Positions 43,879 through 53,495 are shown, numbered from the stretch's first letter. The stretch is DNA of 64,000 nt from Pseudomonas cedrina subsp. cedrina (GCF_001983175.1 NZ_MNPW01000012.1:62001-126000), one strand, 5' to 3'. Made by a program: numbers and translations. Notes: a model not told the origin generated them from the sequence alone.

Positions 43879-44490
43879 TCAATTTAGAGCAATCGGCCCG
43901 AAAGAACGCCTGACTGCGTGAAGCAGAATGGTCGCCAGTGCTTTGGCGTCGACCAGGACATCCGGGTCATCCTTGTCGATGGCTTCAGCAGGCATACTCG
44001 CTACGTTAGCATCGTTCGGGTCTTGAACGAGGTTCAAACCACCCAGCGCCCCAATGGCAATCGCTCCGTGCGCTCCATCAGCCCCATTGCCCGACAGGAT
44101 CACGCTGATCACTCGGGGGCCGAAGACGTCAGCAGCGGTCTGAAACAGACGGTCGACTGCTGGCCGGCTGAAATTCACTTTCGGCCCGTCACTTAAACAA
44201 ACCAGGCCAGAAGCCGAAACCTCAAGGTGTTTGTCGGGCGGAGCCAGGTAGACACGGCCAGGCAGGATAGCGTCGCCCTGTTCGCCATAAGCGACCGGCA
44301 TGGATGAGGATTGCTGAAGAATGGTCGCCATCATCTTTGGGCTTGAAGAGTGCGTATGCAAAACGATCAAAATTGCCGCAGGGAATTGCGCTGGCAGACC
44401 ACCGAGTATTTCTTTCAATGGTTCAATACTTCCCTCTGACCCGCCGATAACAATGATGTCTCTGTGCTGGACACTATTGTCTGACATCAT
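43879..44490 (-). CDS. CheB-like methylesterase domain protein
   Basis: 203 residues from ATG at 44490, with AGGAG at 5-base spacing; the longer frame to 44568 is not required. Stand-alone CheB catalytic domain: IVIGGSEGSIEPLKEIL, IVLHTHSSS and SGNGADGAHGA. No receiver domain. Second CheB-like protein of the window, smaller than that at 35552. Followed by a DUF421 gene, so a membrane stress or signalling unit is possible. Confidence 0.8.
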   Translation of the reverse strand: MMSDNSVQHRDIIVIGGSEGSIEPLKEILGGLPAQFPAAILIVLHTHSSSPKMMATILQQSSSMPVAYGEQGDAILPGRVYLAPPDKHLEVSASGLVCLSDGPKVNFSRPAVDRLFQTAADVFGPRVISVILSGNGADGAHGAIAIGALGGLNLVQDPNDANVASMPAEAIDKDDPDVLVDAKALATILLHAVRRSFGPIALN

Positions 44491-44756
44491 TTTCTCTCCT
44501 GCTTGGGGGCTTATCGGTAGTCTTTGGCACGAGGTGTAGCGATCAAGAAAGGGACCGGTTGATGCCATGCCACCGAGTTTAGCGTTTCAGTCCCGGACGT
44601 CTACCGTGTGCGCGTGATTTATAGTCGGGCAGCAAGCAGGCTTGGTCTTGAGAGCCAACGATTCACTCTATGAAAGGGCAAACCTATTAACTCATTTCCT
44701 GGTTCAGGTTTAGCAGCATTCTTCCTTGATCAACACCTTCAAGTTGCAATCAGCGC

Positions 44757-45590
44757 TCATTTGCGGCGTATCCGGGGCGCCACGCCGGTCAGGTGTTCGC
44801 GCATGCATGCCCAGGCTTTGTGAAGGCTGTTGCGCAGGGACACGGCATCAAGCGTCATGATACGCAACGCAACCCCGCAATCGTTGGGCAAAGCGCTGAT
44901 ACCCAGATAGCTGCCGGGGTGAGCGGGCAGGGCATGGCGCAAGGCCGCTTTCAGCGCTTGCACAGGCAAGCCTTGACCCACGAGCATAAATGTCGCCAGG
45001 GTCTGGTAGGCATCACTGACCCCCGGTAATTGGCGCAGCAGGTCTTGCCCGTTCAGCGCCAGGCGATCGCCGGCCAGTAACTGGCCCGCGGGGCTGCGCA
45101 CTTGCAGGTCGGCGCGGTAGAAATCGAAGAGGCCGGTACTGTCTTGAGGCGTGTGCAGGCAGAACGCGTCGCACAGCATCACCCTGGCGCCCGCGTGCAG
45201 ATTCACCCTCACCTGGCTGTGCAGTTTCGCTTGGGGAAACAGGATCGTCGCCATCGGCAGGTACTCCAGCAATGCCCCTCGCTCTGCGGTCAGGCTGACG
45301 CTCTGGCGTGCCGATTGCTCGAGCATGCTGTGGGCTACGGTCGCCGCGCCAGTGCTGACATGGACTTGGCTGTCCGGCCCGGCATGCAGGTCCATCTGTA
45401 AATCCTGCCCTGCGAAAATCCCGCCCGAGCACGACTGCACATACACGGCGGCCATGCCTTTCGGATCGTCCGGCAGCTTCAGGGTACGGCCCAGATGAAA
45501 GGGATAGCCCACGCGCTGCTCGCTGATATAACTGACGCCGGACGGCGCTTTGCTGAAGGCAATCCGGGCCTGCGCCTGCGGCGCGCTCAT
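44757..45590 (-). CDS. ureD: Urease accessory protein UreD
   Basis: 277 residues. The N-terminal SYISEQRVGYPFHLGRTLKLP, the GGIFAGQDLQMDLHAG segment and the STGAATVAHSML motif are typical of UreD, which with UreF and UreG loads nickel into apo-urease. It overlaps the ureG stop by 4 bases. It is the last gene of the leftward urt-ure block; the space 44491-44756 holds nothing recognisable. Confidence 0.92.
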   Translation of the reverse strand: MSAPQAQARIAFSKAPSGVSYISEQRVGYPFHLGRTLKLPDDPKGMAAVYVQSCSGGIFAGQDLQMDLHAGPDSQVHVSTGAATVAHSMLEQSARQSVSLTAERGALLEYLPMATILFPQAKLHSQVRVNLHAGARVMLCDAFCLHTPQDSTGLFDFYRADLQVRSPAGQLLAGDRLALNGQDLLRQLPGVSDAYQTLATFMLVGQGLPVQALKAALRHALPAHPGSYLGISALPNDCGVALRIMTLDAVSLRNSLHKAWACMREHLTGVAPRIRRK

Positions 45591-46240
45591 GGTCGATCAA
45601 ACAACACGGCGCGGCTGATGGCTTCGACTACCGCGTCAACCCCATCACCCGTCGCACAGTTGGTGAACAGCACCGGCCGACCGTTGCGGGCTTCGGCTGA
45701 TTCGCGACGCATGCGCGGCAGATCAACGCCCACATAGGGTGCCAGATCGTATTTGTTGACCACCAGCAGATCACAGCTCAACACCCCAGGCCCTCGTTTG
45801 CGCGGGATGTCATCGCCGCCCGCGACATCAATGACAAAGATCCAGTAATCCACCAGGTCCAACGAGAACGTCGAGGCCAGGTTATCGCCGCCGGACTCGA
45901 TCAGCATCAGGTCCAGGTTGGCGAATCGCGCTTCCAGTTCGTCGGCCATTTGCAGGTTCAGCGTCGGATCTTCGCGGATCGCCGTGTGCGGGCAGGCGCC
46001 GGTTTCCACCGCCAGCACCCGTTGCGGGTCGATCAGGCCGCTGCGCTGCACCCGCTCGGCGTCCTCACGGGTCGCCAGGTCGTTGGTGATGATGGCCAGC
46101 TCGGTGCCGCGCGCGATGAAGCGCGGGATCAGTTGCTCCAGCAGGCGCGTCTTGCCCGAACCGACCGGGCCGCCGATGCCGACTCGCGCAGCGCCGGGGT
46201 GGGCTTGCGGCTGCGGTACGGCAATGAATGCAGTGCTCAT
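45587..46240 (-). CDS. ureG: Urease accessory GTPase UreG
   Basis: 217 residues. P-loop GGPVGSGKTRLLEQL at about 23-37, CPHTAIRED (conserved Cys-x-His metal site) and the G4-like VVNKYDLAPYVG. UreG hydrolyses GTP during nickel insertion. It begins 25 bases after ureC and overlaps ureD, so the accessory genes are translationally coupled. Confidence 0.95.
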   Translation of the reverse strand: MSTAFIAVPQPQAHPGAARVGIGGPVGSGKTRLLEQLIPRFIARGTELAIITNDLATREDAERVQRSGLIDPQRVLAVETGACPHTAIREDPTLNLQMADELEARFANLDLMLIESGGDNLASTFSLDLVDYWIFVIDVAGGDDIPRKRGPGVLSCDLLVVNKYDLAPYVGVDLPRMRRESAEARNGRPVLFTNCATGDGVDAVVEAISRAVLFDRP

Positions 46241-46265
46241 ATCAGGTTCCTTGTATAGGCGGTGA

Positions 46266-47978
46266 TCAGCGCAGCATGTAACGCTGGGCCAAGGGCACTT
46301 CGCTGACCGGCTCGCAGGTCAGGCGCTCACCGTCGGCGTACACATCGAAGGTCTGTGGGTCGACGCGAATGTCTGGGCAGGCGTCGTTGTGCAGCATGTC
46401 GGACTTGCGCAGCGTGCGGGTGCCGAAGGCCGGCAACAGGGTTTTTTTCAGGCCCAGCTTCTCGGCGGTATTGGCCTCTACCGCGAGGCGGTTGACGAAG
46501 TTCACCGACAGCGCCTGTTTGGCTTCGCCAAAGGCACCCCATTGCGGGCGCATGAGCAGAGGTTCGCAGGTGTACAGCGACGCTGCCGAGTCGCCCATCA
46601 CGCCGTGCACGATAAAGCCGCCCTTGACCACCAGCTCCGGCTTGATGCCGAAAAAGGCAGGGCGCCACAGCACCAGGTCGGCGAGCTTGCCCGGCTCCAG
46701 CGAGCCGATGTAACTGTCGATCCCGAACACCCGCGCAGCATTGATCGTGTACTTGGCGATGTAACGCTTGATGCGTTCGTTGTCGCCCGATGCGGTTTTT
46801 TCTTCCGGTAGGCGGCCGCGTTGATCTTTCATCTTCGAGGCCAGTTGCCAAGTGCGGCAGATCACCTCGTTGATGCGCCCCATGCCCTGGCTGTCGGAGC
46901 CCAGGATCGAAATTGCCCCGGTATCGTGCAGGATGTCTTCGGCGGCGATCGTCTGCGGACGTACTCTGGATTCCGCGAACGCCACGTCTTCCGGCACGTC
47001 CGGATTGAGGTGATGGCAGACCATGATCATGTCCAGGTGTTCGTCGAAGGTGTTGACGGTGTACGGATTGGTCGGGTTGGTCGAGGAGGGGATGCAGTTG
47101 GATTTTCCCGCCACGCTGATGATATCCGGGGCGTGACCGCCGCCTGCACCTTCGGTGTGGTACATGTGAATCGTGCGGTCGCCGATGGCGGCCAGCGTGT
47201 CCTCCAGAAAGCCCGATTCATTCAGCGTGTCGGTGTGCAGTTGTACCTGGAAGTCGTATTCATCGGCCACCTTGAGGCAAGTATCGATCACGGCGGGCAT
47301 TGCGCCCCAATCCTCGTGGATCTTCAAACCCAGGCAACCACCGCGCAGTTGGCCGAGCAGCGATTGCGGCTTGCTGGAATTGCCTCTGCCGAGAAAGCCG
47401 AAATTGATTGGCCAGGCCTCAGCGGCTTGCAGCATCTTGCCGACGTTCCATTCGCCGCCGCAGTCGATGCCCACGGTAATCGGCCCGAGCGAGCCGCCGA
47501 TCAGCGTCGTCAGGCCCGCCGCCAGCGCGTGGTCGCAGAGTTGCGCGGAGTCGAAATGCACGTGCACGTCGATCCCGCCGGGCGTGACGATCAGGCCTTC
47601 AGCGTCGCGCACGGTGGTTGCGACGCCACAGATCAACTGCGGATGGACACCGTCCATGACCTGCGGATTACCGGCCTTGCCGATGGCCACGATCTTGCCG
47701 TCCTTGATGCCGATGTCGCCTTTGACGATGCCGACCACCGGGTCGATGATCAGCGCGTTGCAGATCAGCATGTCCAGCGCGCCGTCTGCGCTGTCATGCC
47801 CCGGCATCAGGCCCATGCCGTCGCGCAGGCTCTTGCCGCCGCCGTGCAGGCATTCATCGCCGGGTACCGCGTGGTCGAATTCCACCTCGGCCAGCAGCGA
47901 AGTATCCCCCAGGCGCACGGCGTCGCCGGTGGTGGGGCCGTACATCGCGGCGTATTCCTTACGGGTCATCGTTGCCAT
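46266..47978 (-). CDS. ureC: Urease alpha subunit (divergent form)
   Basis: 570 residues. Nickel ligands are present: His139/His141 in DVHVHF, carbamylated Lys219 in GLKIHEDWG, His248, His274 and an Asp near 362. The active-site loop Cys321-His322-His323 is in the MVCHHLN motif. The stretch after HVHF reads DSAQLCDHAL instead of the usual ICPQQIEEAL, so this is a clearly divergent urease, not the common Pseudomonas type. Hydrolyses urea to ammonia and carbamate. Encoded 3 bases after the UreAB gene. Confidence 0.93.
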   Translation of the reverse strand: MATMTRKEYAAMYGPTTGDAVRLGDTSLLAEVEFDHAVPGDECLHGGGKSLRDGMGLMPGHDSADGALDMLICNALIIDPVVGIVKGDIGIKDGKIVAIGKAGNPQVMDGVHPQLICGVATTVRDAEGLIVTPGGIDVHVHFDSAQLCDHALAAGLTTLIGGSLGPITVGIDCGGEWNVGKMLQAAEAWPINFGFLGRGNSSKPQSLLGQLRGGCLGLKIHEDWGAMPAVIDTCLKVADEYDFQVQLHTDTLNESGFLEDTLAAIGDRTIHMYHTEGAGGGHAPDIISVAGKSNCIPSSTNPTNPYTVNTFDEHLDMIMVCHHLNPDVPEDVAFAESRVRPQTIAAEDILHDTGAISILGSDSQGMGRINEVICRTWQLASKMKDQRGRLPEEKTASGDNERIKRYIAKYTINAARVFGIDSYIGSLEPGKLADLVLWRPAFFGIKPELVVKGGFIVHGVMGDSAASLYTCEPLLMRPQWGAFGEAKQALSVNFVNRLAVEANTAEKLGLKKTLLPAFGTRTLRKSDMLHNDACPDIRVDPQTFDVYADGERLTCEPVSEVPLAQRYMLR

Positions 47979-47981
47979 GGG

Positions 47982-48677
47982 TCACGCCCCCTTGAACTGT
48001 TGCGCGCGTGCTCGATCGAGCGCGATGGCTTTGCAGGCCGGATCGTGCAGGTTGCCATTGGTCAAACCGCTGAAACCGTGGATGTCACCCGTGCCGCCGA
48101 ACTGCACCAGTTGCACTTCGCGCAGCTCCCCGGGCTCAAAACGCACGGCGGTACCGGCGGGAATGTCCAGGTGCATGCCGAAGGCGGCGGCGCGGGGGAA
48201 ATCCAGCGCCTTGTTGACTTCGAAAAAGTGGTAGTGGCTGCCGATCTGCACCGGCCGGTCGCCGGTATTGACGGCCCGTACGGTGGTGGTGGGGCGACCG
48301 CTGTTGAGCTGTATATCGCCCTGCGGCGAGATGATTTCGCCAGGCGTCGGCATGACGGCCAGCGGCAACTGGCCGGGGCGAATCGGCTGATGCACTGTGA
48401 CCAGTTTGGTGCCGTCGGGGAACGTACCTTCCACTTGGAGCACCGGCAGCAGATCGGCCACGCCGGGCATGACATCGTCAGTGTTGAGGAGCGTCGAGCC
48501 GAAACCGATCAACTCGGCCACGCTGCGACCCTCACGGGCGCCTTCGAGTATTTCATCGGCAATCAGCGCCGAGGCTTCCGGAAAATTCAGGCGCAGCCCT
48601 TTGGCGCGGCGCTTGCGCGAGAGTTCGGCGGCGGTGTACAGCGTCAGCCGCTCAAGTTCGGTGGGCGTCAGCAGCAT
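47982..48677 (-). CDS. ureAB: Fused urease gamma-beta subunit
   Basis: 231 residues from ATG at 48677, with AGGAG 8 bases upstream (the open frame extends over ureF but is not coding there). Residues 1-100 are UreA-like (LLTPTELERLTLYTAAELSRKR, EASALIADEILEGAREG); residues about 130-231 are UreB-like (GDIQLNSGRPTTTVRAVNTG, SHYHFFEVNKALDF). The fusion resembles the arrangement of Helicobacter UreA but is independent. Leads the structural genes ureAB-ureC. Confidence 0.93.
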   Translation of the reverse strand: MLLTPTELERLTLYTAAELSRKRRAKGLRLNFPEASALIADEILEGAREGRSVAELIGFGSTLLNTDDVMPGVADLLPVLQVEGTFPDGTKLVTVHQPIRPGQLPLAVMPTPGEIISPQGDIQLNSGRPTTTVRAVNTGDRPVQIGSHYHFFEVNKALDFPRAAAFGMHLDIPAGTAVRFEPGELREVQLVQFGGTGDIHGFSGLTNGNLHDPACKAIALDRARAQQFKGA

Positions 48678-48721
48678 GTTCAAGCTCCTGTGTTGGCGGC
48701 AGGCGTTTGGTGCCTGCCACT

Positions 48722-49477
48722 TCAATTGGCGAAAAGACGCAGGTCCTGGGTTTCGTGACGCATCACGGCGATCTCGGCCATGGGCGTGAAGCCGCTGGCG
48801 TCGTCGACGGCAAGCGGAGCCTGGGCCAGCAGTTGCAGCAGCAAGGGCTGGATGCCAGTGAGCACCCGCTGCGCATCCACATGCCCCATCACGCCCAGGC
48901 GCACAGCGGCGCTGACCAGTGCGGTGCTTAACCCATGGGCGGCAGCGAGTTGGCAGTGATCGAGTTGCATGCCGAGTCGTTTCCACAGCAACCCTTGCAG
49001 CACCGGTAGATGCCCCGGCGTTGCCCGGGCGAGTACCTGTTGCTGGTAAGCGGCGGCGCCGGGAGTGCCGAGCGCGACATGCACGCCCAGCAACGATTGG
49101 CCAACCCGACGTGAGCCCTGGCGCAGTTCCTCTGCCAGGGTCAGGGCCTCGATGTGACTGTCCAGGTCCATCAGGGTGGCGAGGTCAGCCGCTGCGTGCC
49201 AGGCGGCGCATAAAAACACCCGGTCAAAACTGTTCCAGCGATGGCGCAATTGACCTTCGACGAAGGCCCGCACCTGAACGCTGCGATCATGCTGCAGGCC
49301 GCGCTGACGGCGCCTGACAGGGGCGGGGGCGGCCATCGTGTCGTTCTGCCCCAGGCGTGCATCGGCCACCAGCGTTTCCAGCCCCCATGACCAGGCGACC
49401 GCACCGCCGGGGAAAAAACTGTCAGCCTGTTGCAGCGCCAACAGGCTGCTGCGCAACTCGGCCGTTACGGCGCTCAC
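48722..49477 (-). CDS. ureF: Urease accessory protein UreF
   Basis: 251 residues, helical. SLLALQQADSFFPGGAVAWSWGLE at the N-terminus and GSRRVGQSLLGVHVALG are diagnostic. Residues about 40-65 (RLGQNDTMAAPAPVRRRQRG) look like an insertion relative to usual UreF. The stop overlaps the ureE start by 4 bases. Part of the nickel insertion complex with UreD and UreG. Confidence 0.9.
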   Translation of the reverse strand: MSAVTAELRSSLLALQQADSFFPGGAVAWSWGLETLVADARLGQNDTMAAPAPVRRRQRGLQHDRSVQVRAFVEGQLRHRWNSFDRVFLCAAWHAAADLATLMDLDSHIEALTLAEELRQGSRRVGQSLLGVHVALGTPGAAAYQQQVLARATPGHLPVLQGLLWKRLGMQLDHCQLAAAHGLSTALVSAAVRLGVMGHVDAQRVLTGIQPLLLQLLAQAPLAVDDASGFTPMAEIAVMRHETQDLRLFAN

Positions 49478-49914
49478 AGGCGCCGCACCCGGCCGTCCGC
49501 GAGCATCGGCGCCAGGCGCTCGAGGTAATCGGCCTGCGGGCCATTCAGCGGGATCCGTAACGTCGCGCCTGCAAAGCGCACGGCCCAGTGCATGTTGCCG
49601 GCGAAATACCCCAACTCCAGGGCTGCGGCGGCGTCCCTCGGTTGCAGGTCGAGAAACTGCACGTCCTGCATTTGCACAACGATGGCGCGGTGACCGTCGA
49701 GCATCAGCACCGAGCCGTTACGCAGTTGCTCGTGGCGTTCCAGCCGGATCGCACAGTCGGTGCCGCGATCACTGGCCAGGCGCAGCCGATGACGTTGAAT
49801 ATCGCTGGCCGACAGGCTGAGGGTTTCGACCTGGCCTGCGTGGCTGAGGTCATGTAAACGATCGGCGAGGGCAGGGTCGCTGGCCTGCCCCAGAATGCGG
49901 TCAAGGATCAACAT
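49474..49914 (-). CDS. ureE: Urease nickel chaperone UreE
   Basis: 146 residues. The N-terminal beta domain and the C-terminal ferredoxin-like half with GYFAGNMHWAV (conserved metal His) match UreE. It lacks the His-rich tail of some homologues, so nickel storage is unlikely. Begins 23 bases downstream of urtE, tying the transporter and the urease into one leftward unit. Confidence 0.88.
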   Translation of the reverse strand: MLILDRILGQASDPALADRLHDLSHAGQVETLSLSASDIQRHRLRLASDRGTDCAIRLERHEQLRNGSVLMLDGHRAIVVQMQDVQFLDLQPRDAAAALELGYFAGNMHWAVRFAGATLRIPLNGPQADYLERLAPMLADGRVRRL

Positions 49915-49937
49915 GGCGGGTGCTCCCAGGTCCGGTT

Positions 49938-50627
49938 TCAGATGGTCAGGTAGCGCAGGATGCGCTCGCGGTCCACGGTTTCGCGGACCTCGCTGTGGAC
50001 GAACTCGCCTTTTTCGATGATCAGGTAGCGGTCGGCCACCGCCATCGCAAACGACAGCACCTGTTCGGAGACGATCAGCGAAAAACCCCGTTCTTTTTTC
50101 AGCAGGTTCAGGGCTCGGGCGATGTCCTTGATGATCGACGGCTGAATGCCCTCGGTCGGCTCATCCAGGATCAGCACCTTGGGGTTGGACACCAGCGCGC
50201 GGGCAATCGCCAGCTGCTGTTGCTGGCCGCCGGAGAGGTTGCCGCCCTTGCGTCGGCGCATCTCGAACAGCACCGGGAAGTACTCGTAGATGTAGTCGGG
50301 AATCGGCGCGGCGGGGGCGCCCTGCATGCCTGTGAGGATGTTTTCCTCCACCGTCAGGTATGGAAAGATCATCCGCCCCTGCGGCACGAAGCCCACCCCG
50401 GCGGCGACCCGCTCATAGCTCTTGCTGGCGCCGAGTTCCCGGCCCGCCAGCGTGATGCTGCCGCTGCGCGCCGGCAGCATGCCCACCAGGCTTCGGAGCA
50501 GGGTGGTCTTGCCCATGCCGTTGCGACCCATGATCGCCAGGGATTCGGCCGGTGCGAGGGTCAGGTCGAGGTTGCGCAGCACATGGCTGTCGCCGTAGTA
50601 CACGTTCAGGTTATTGACGGTCAGCAT
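49938..50627 (-). CDS. urtE: Urea ABC transporter ATPase UrtE
   Basis: 229 residues, LivF-like. Walker A GRNGMGKTTL, signature LSGGQQQQ and Walker B ILDEPTEGIQP, the latter with the characteristic TEGIQP of UrtE. Energises the UrtBC permeases. Two bases after urtD. Confidence 0.93.
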   Translation of the reverse strand: MLTVNNLNVYYGDSHVLRNLDLTLAPAESLAIMGRNGMGKTTLLRSLVGMLPARSGSITLAGRELGASKSYERVAAGVGFVPQGRMIFPYLTVEENILTGMQGAPAAPIPDYIYEYFPVLFEMRRRKGGNLSGGQQQQLAIARALVSNPKVLILDEPTEGIQPSIIKDIARALNLLKKERGFSLIVSEQVLSFAMAVADRYLIIEKGEFVHSEVRETVDRERILRYLTI

Positions 50628-50629
50628 GC

Positions 50630-51367
50630 TCAGTGCCCCAGGTAGACGTCGATGACGCGAGGATCGTTTTGCACCTGATCCATCGAGCCGTAGGCCAGGG
50701 TCTTGCCCTGGTGCAGGACGGTGACTTTGTCAGCCACCGACTTCACGAACTCCATGTCGTGCTCGATGATCACCATGGCGCGGCCCTTGGCGATACGCTT
50801 GAGCAGGCCCGCGGTCTTTTCCCGCTCGCCTGCACTCATGCCCGCCACTGGCTCATCCAGCAGCAACAGTTCCGGGCGCTGCATCAGCAGCATGCCGATC
50901 TCCAGCCACTGCTTTTGGCCGTGGGACAACAGCCCGGCTTTGCGCCCCAGCTGGTCCTGCAGGAAAATCATCTCGGCGGTCTGCTCGATCTCTGCCTGCA
51001 GGGTCGGGTCTTTGCGGGCGAACAGGCAGTTGAAAATGCCGCGTTTGCCAGGCGATGAGATGTCGAGGTTCTCGCGTACGGTGAGGTCTTCGTACACCGA
51101 AGGGTTCTGGAACTTGCGCCCGACGCCCGCACGGGTGATCTGGTACTCGATCATGTTGGCCAGTTGCAGGTCCTTGAAACGGATACTGCCGGCGCTCGGG
51201 CGGGTTTTGCCGCAGATCATGTCAAGCAGGGTGGTCTTGCCTGCGCCGTTAGGGCCGATCACCACGTGCACCTGGTTTTCTTCGACATAGAAATTAAGGT
51301 TGTCTACCGCCTTGAATCCGTCGAACGACACCGTGAGGTCTTCGACACTCAGCAACAGGGCGCTCAT
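50630..51367 (-). CDS. urtD: Urea ABC transporter ATPase UrtD
   Basis: 245 residues, LivG-like. Walker A GPNGAGKTTLLDMI, signature LSHGQKQWLEI and Walker B LLLDEPVAGMS. The SHGQKQWLEIGMLL signature is typical of UrtD. Start overlaps the urtC stop by 4 bases. Confidence 0.93.
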   Translation of the reverse strand: MSALLLSVEDLTVSFDGFKAVDNLNFYVEENQVHVVIGPNGAGKTTLLDMICGKTRPSAGSIRFKDLQLANMIEYQITRAGVGRKFQNPSVYEDLTVRENLDISSPGKRGIFNCLFARKDPTLQAEIEQTAEMIFLQDQLGRKAGLLSHGQKQWLEIGMLLMQRPELLLLDEPVAGMSAGEREKTAGLLKRIAKGRAMVIIEHDMEFVKSVADKVTVLHQGKTLAYGSMDQVQNDPRVIDVYLGH

Positions 51368-52512
51368 GACTGCACCTCCTGTTTGCCGTGGCCAAGGCGT
51401 TGCAGTAAACCGGCCAGCCCGGTCGGCAAGAACAGCACCACGCCCATGAACAGGAAGCCGATGAAGTACTGCCAGAAATTGACGAAATTTTCCGACAGGT
51501 AGGTTTTGGCCACGCCAATCAGCAACGTGCCGTACACCGCGCCCACCAACGACAGACGCCCGCCGAGGGCTGCGTAAATGACGATCTCGGTTGACGGGAT
51601 GATGCCCACCAGCGACGGCGACGCCAGGCCCACCTGCAGGGTGAACATCACCCCGCCGAGCGCCGAGATCAGCGCCGCCACGGCAAAGATGAACGCTTTG
51701 AACAGCGCCGTGTTGTAGCCGGAAAACCGTACGCGGTCTTCACGGTCACGGATCGCCACCACCACCTTGCCCAGCCGGCTGCGCAGGATGAACCCGCACA
51801 ACGCCACGCAGCCCAGCAGCAACAGGCTGGTGATCAGGTACAGGATCCAGGGCGTTTGAGGCGTTTGCAGGCTCAGGCCAAAGGCGGTCTTGAAGTCGGT
51901 CAGGCCGTTGACCCCGCCGGTGTAGCCTTGCTGGCCGATGATCATGATCGACATGATCGCCGCCAACGACAGGGTGATGATCGAGAAATACACGCCGCCC
52001 ACGCGTTTCTTGAAATACGCGTAGCTGAACACAAAGGCGAGCAATGCCGGGAGAATGAGGATCGCGGCAAAGGTGAATGTGGCGGACTCGAAGGGCTTCC
52101 ACCACCAGGGCAGCGCGTCGACGCTGTTCCAGATCATGAAGTCCGGCAACGCCGAGCCGTAGAACGCGGCAAGCGCGCTCGCCGCTTCGTCGGTCGCCGT
52201 GGCTTCAAGTTTCAAGTACATCGCCATCATGTAGCTGCCAAGGCCAAAGAAGATGCCCTGGCCCAGGCTGAGTATCCCGCCGTACCCCCAGATCATCACC
52301 ATGCCCACGGCGCAGAACGCCAGGCTCAGGTATTTGCCGGCCAGGCCCAGGCGAAAGTCGCCCAGGCTCAAGGGCAATATCACCAGCAACAGCAGCGACA
52401 GCCAGATCAGGCTGTGGCGCTCGAGCAGCGGCAGCAACCCGTCGCGCAGCCGGCGCGTGGTCGACGCCTGGGTGCTGGAGCGGGTGAGGGGCGTCTCAGT
52501 CATATCGTTCAT
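51364..52512 (-). CDS. urtC: Urea ABC transporter permease UrtC
   Basis: 382 residues, ten or so membrane helices, LivM-like. The long loop after helix 4 (ATDEAASALAAFYGSALPDFMIWN) and LSLGQGIFFGLGSYMMAMYL are characteristic of UrtC. Works with UrtB. The start is 1 base from the urtB stop. Confidence 0.93.
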   Translation of the reverse strand: MNDMTETPLTRSSTQASTTRRLRDGLLPLLERHSLIWLSLLLLVILPLSLGDFRLGLAGKYLSLAFCAVGMVMIWGYGGILSLGQGIFFGLGSYMMAMYLKLEATATDEAASALAAFYGSALPDFMIWNSVDALPWWWKPFESATFTFAAILILPALLAFVFSYAYFKKRVGGVYFSIITLSLAAIMSIMIIGQQGYTGGVNGLTDFKTAFGLSLQTPQTPWILYLITSLLLLGCVALCGFILRSRLGKVVVAIRDREDRVRFSGYNTALFKAFIFAVAALISALGGVMFTLQVGLASPSLVGIIPSTEIVIYAALGGRLSLVGAVYGTLLIGVAKTYLSENFVNFWQYFIGFLFMGVVLFLPTGLAGLLQRLGHGKQEVQS

Positions 52513-52513
52513 C

Positions 52514-53416
52514 TCAGCGTCTCACTTTCGCGGCGAACAAGCCGTTGGGGCGGAAGAACAGCAGTACGATCACCACCAGCAGCGTGATGGCCTTGGCCAT
52601 GGACCCGGTGGTGAGGTATTCCAGCGAAATCTGCGTCTGGCCGATGGCGAAGGCCGACAGAAAGGTGCCCAGCAAACTCTCCACGCCGCCAAACACCACG
52701 ACGATGAAGGTGTCGACCAGGTACTGCTGGCCGCTGACCGGGCCGGTCGAGGCGAGCATGGTGAACGAGCTGCCGGCGATCCCGGCCAGCCCGCAGCCCA
52801 GGGCAAACGTGACCGCATCGACACGGGCGGTGTTGATGCCGGCCGCCCCGGCCATGGCGCGGTTCTGGGTGACCGCGCGAATGCGCAAGCCCCACCGGCT
52901 GCGGTACAAAAACAGGAATACGGCGCCGGCGATAACCAGTGTCAGGCCGATGATGAAGATCCGATTGAGCGGCAGTTCCAGGCCTTCGCTGATCTTCCAT
53001 GCGCCCTGCAGCCATTGCACCGTGGGCACGCTGACTTCCTTGGGCCCGAACACCTGGCGGAACACCTGTTGCAGCACCAGCGACAGGCCCCAGGTCGCCA
53101 GAAGCGTGTCGAGCGGGCGGTTGTACATGAAACGAATAAAGCAGCGCTCAAGCAGGAAACCAAACGCGAAGGTCACGACGAAGGCCACGCCGATGCCGAT
53201 CACGAAATACCAGCCCATGTAGTCGGGGAAGTAGCGCGCAAACACCACGGACGTGACGTATGTCATGTACGACCCCATCGCCATCAACTCGCCATGGGCC
53301 ATGTTGATCACGCCCATCAGGCCAAACACGATGGTCAGCCCCAGGGCCATCAGCACCAGCACCGAGAACAGCGAGAACCCGCTGAAGACCTGCATTACCA
53401 AAATATCGAAAGTCAT
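52514..53416 (-). CDS. urtB: Urea ABC transporter permease UrtB
   Basis: 300 residues, LivH-like, eight membrane helices. GLTIVFGLMGVINMAHGELM at the N-terminus and RNRAMAGAAGINTARVDAVTFALG-like segment with the EAA-type loop are typical. There are 79 bases between the urtA stop and this start, a usual gap after the abundant binding protein. Confidence 0.93.
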   Translation of the reverse strand: MTFDILVMQVFSGFSLFSVLVLMALGLTIVFGLMGVINMAHGELMAMGSYMTYVTSVVFARYFPDYMGWYFVIGIGVAFVVTFAFGFLLERCFIRFMYNRPLDTLLATWGLSLVLQQVFRQVFGPKEVSVPTVQWLQGAWKISEGLELPLNRIFIIGLTLVIAGAVFLFLYRSRWGLRIRAVTQNRAMAGAAGINTARVDAVTFALGCGLAGIAGSSFTMLASTGPVSGQQYLVDTFIVVVFGGVESLLGTFLSAFAIGQTQISLEYLTTGSMAKAITLLVVIVLLFFRPNGLFAAKVRR

Positions 53417-53495
53417 TGCGTCGCTACCTGTCGCTGCACGTTGGCGGACCGCGTGGGCGGGAGAGGGCGCGAGTCAGACCGCGCCCGACCCTGCG

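Noticed and set aside
46821..48758. 645-codon open frame on the plus strand
   Set aside because: Antisense to ureC and the UreAB gene; His/Val-rich composition is that of a reversed coding strand.
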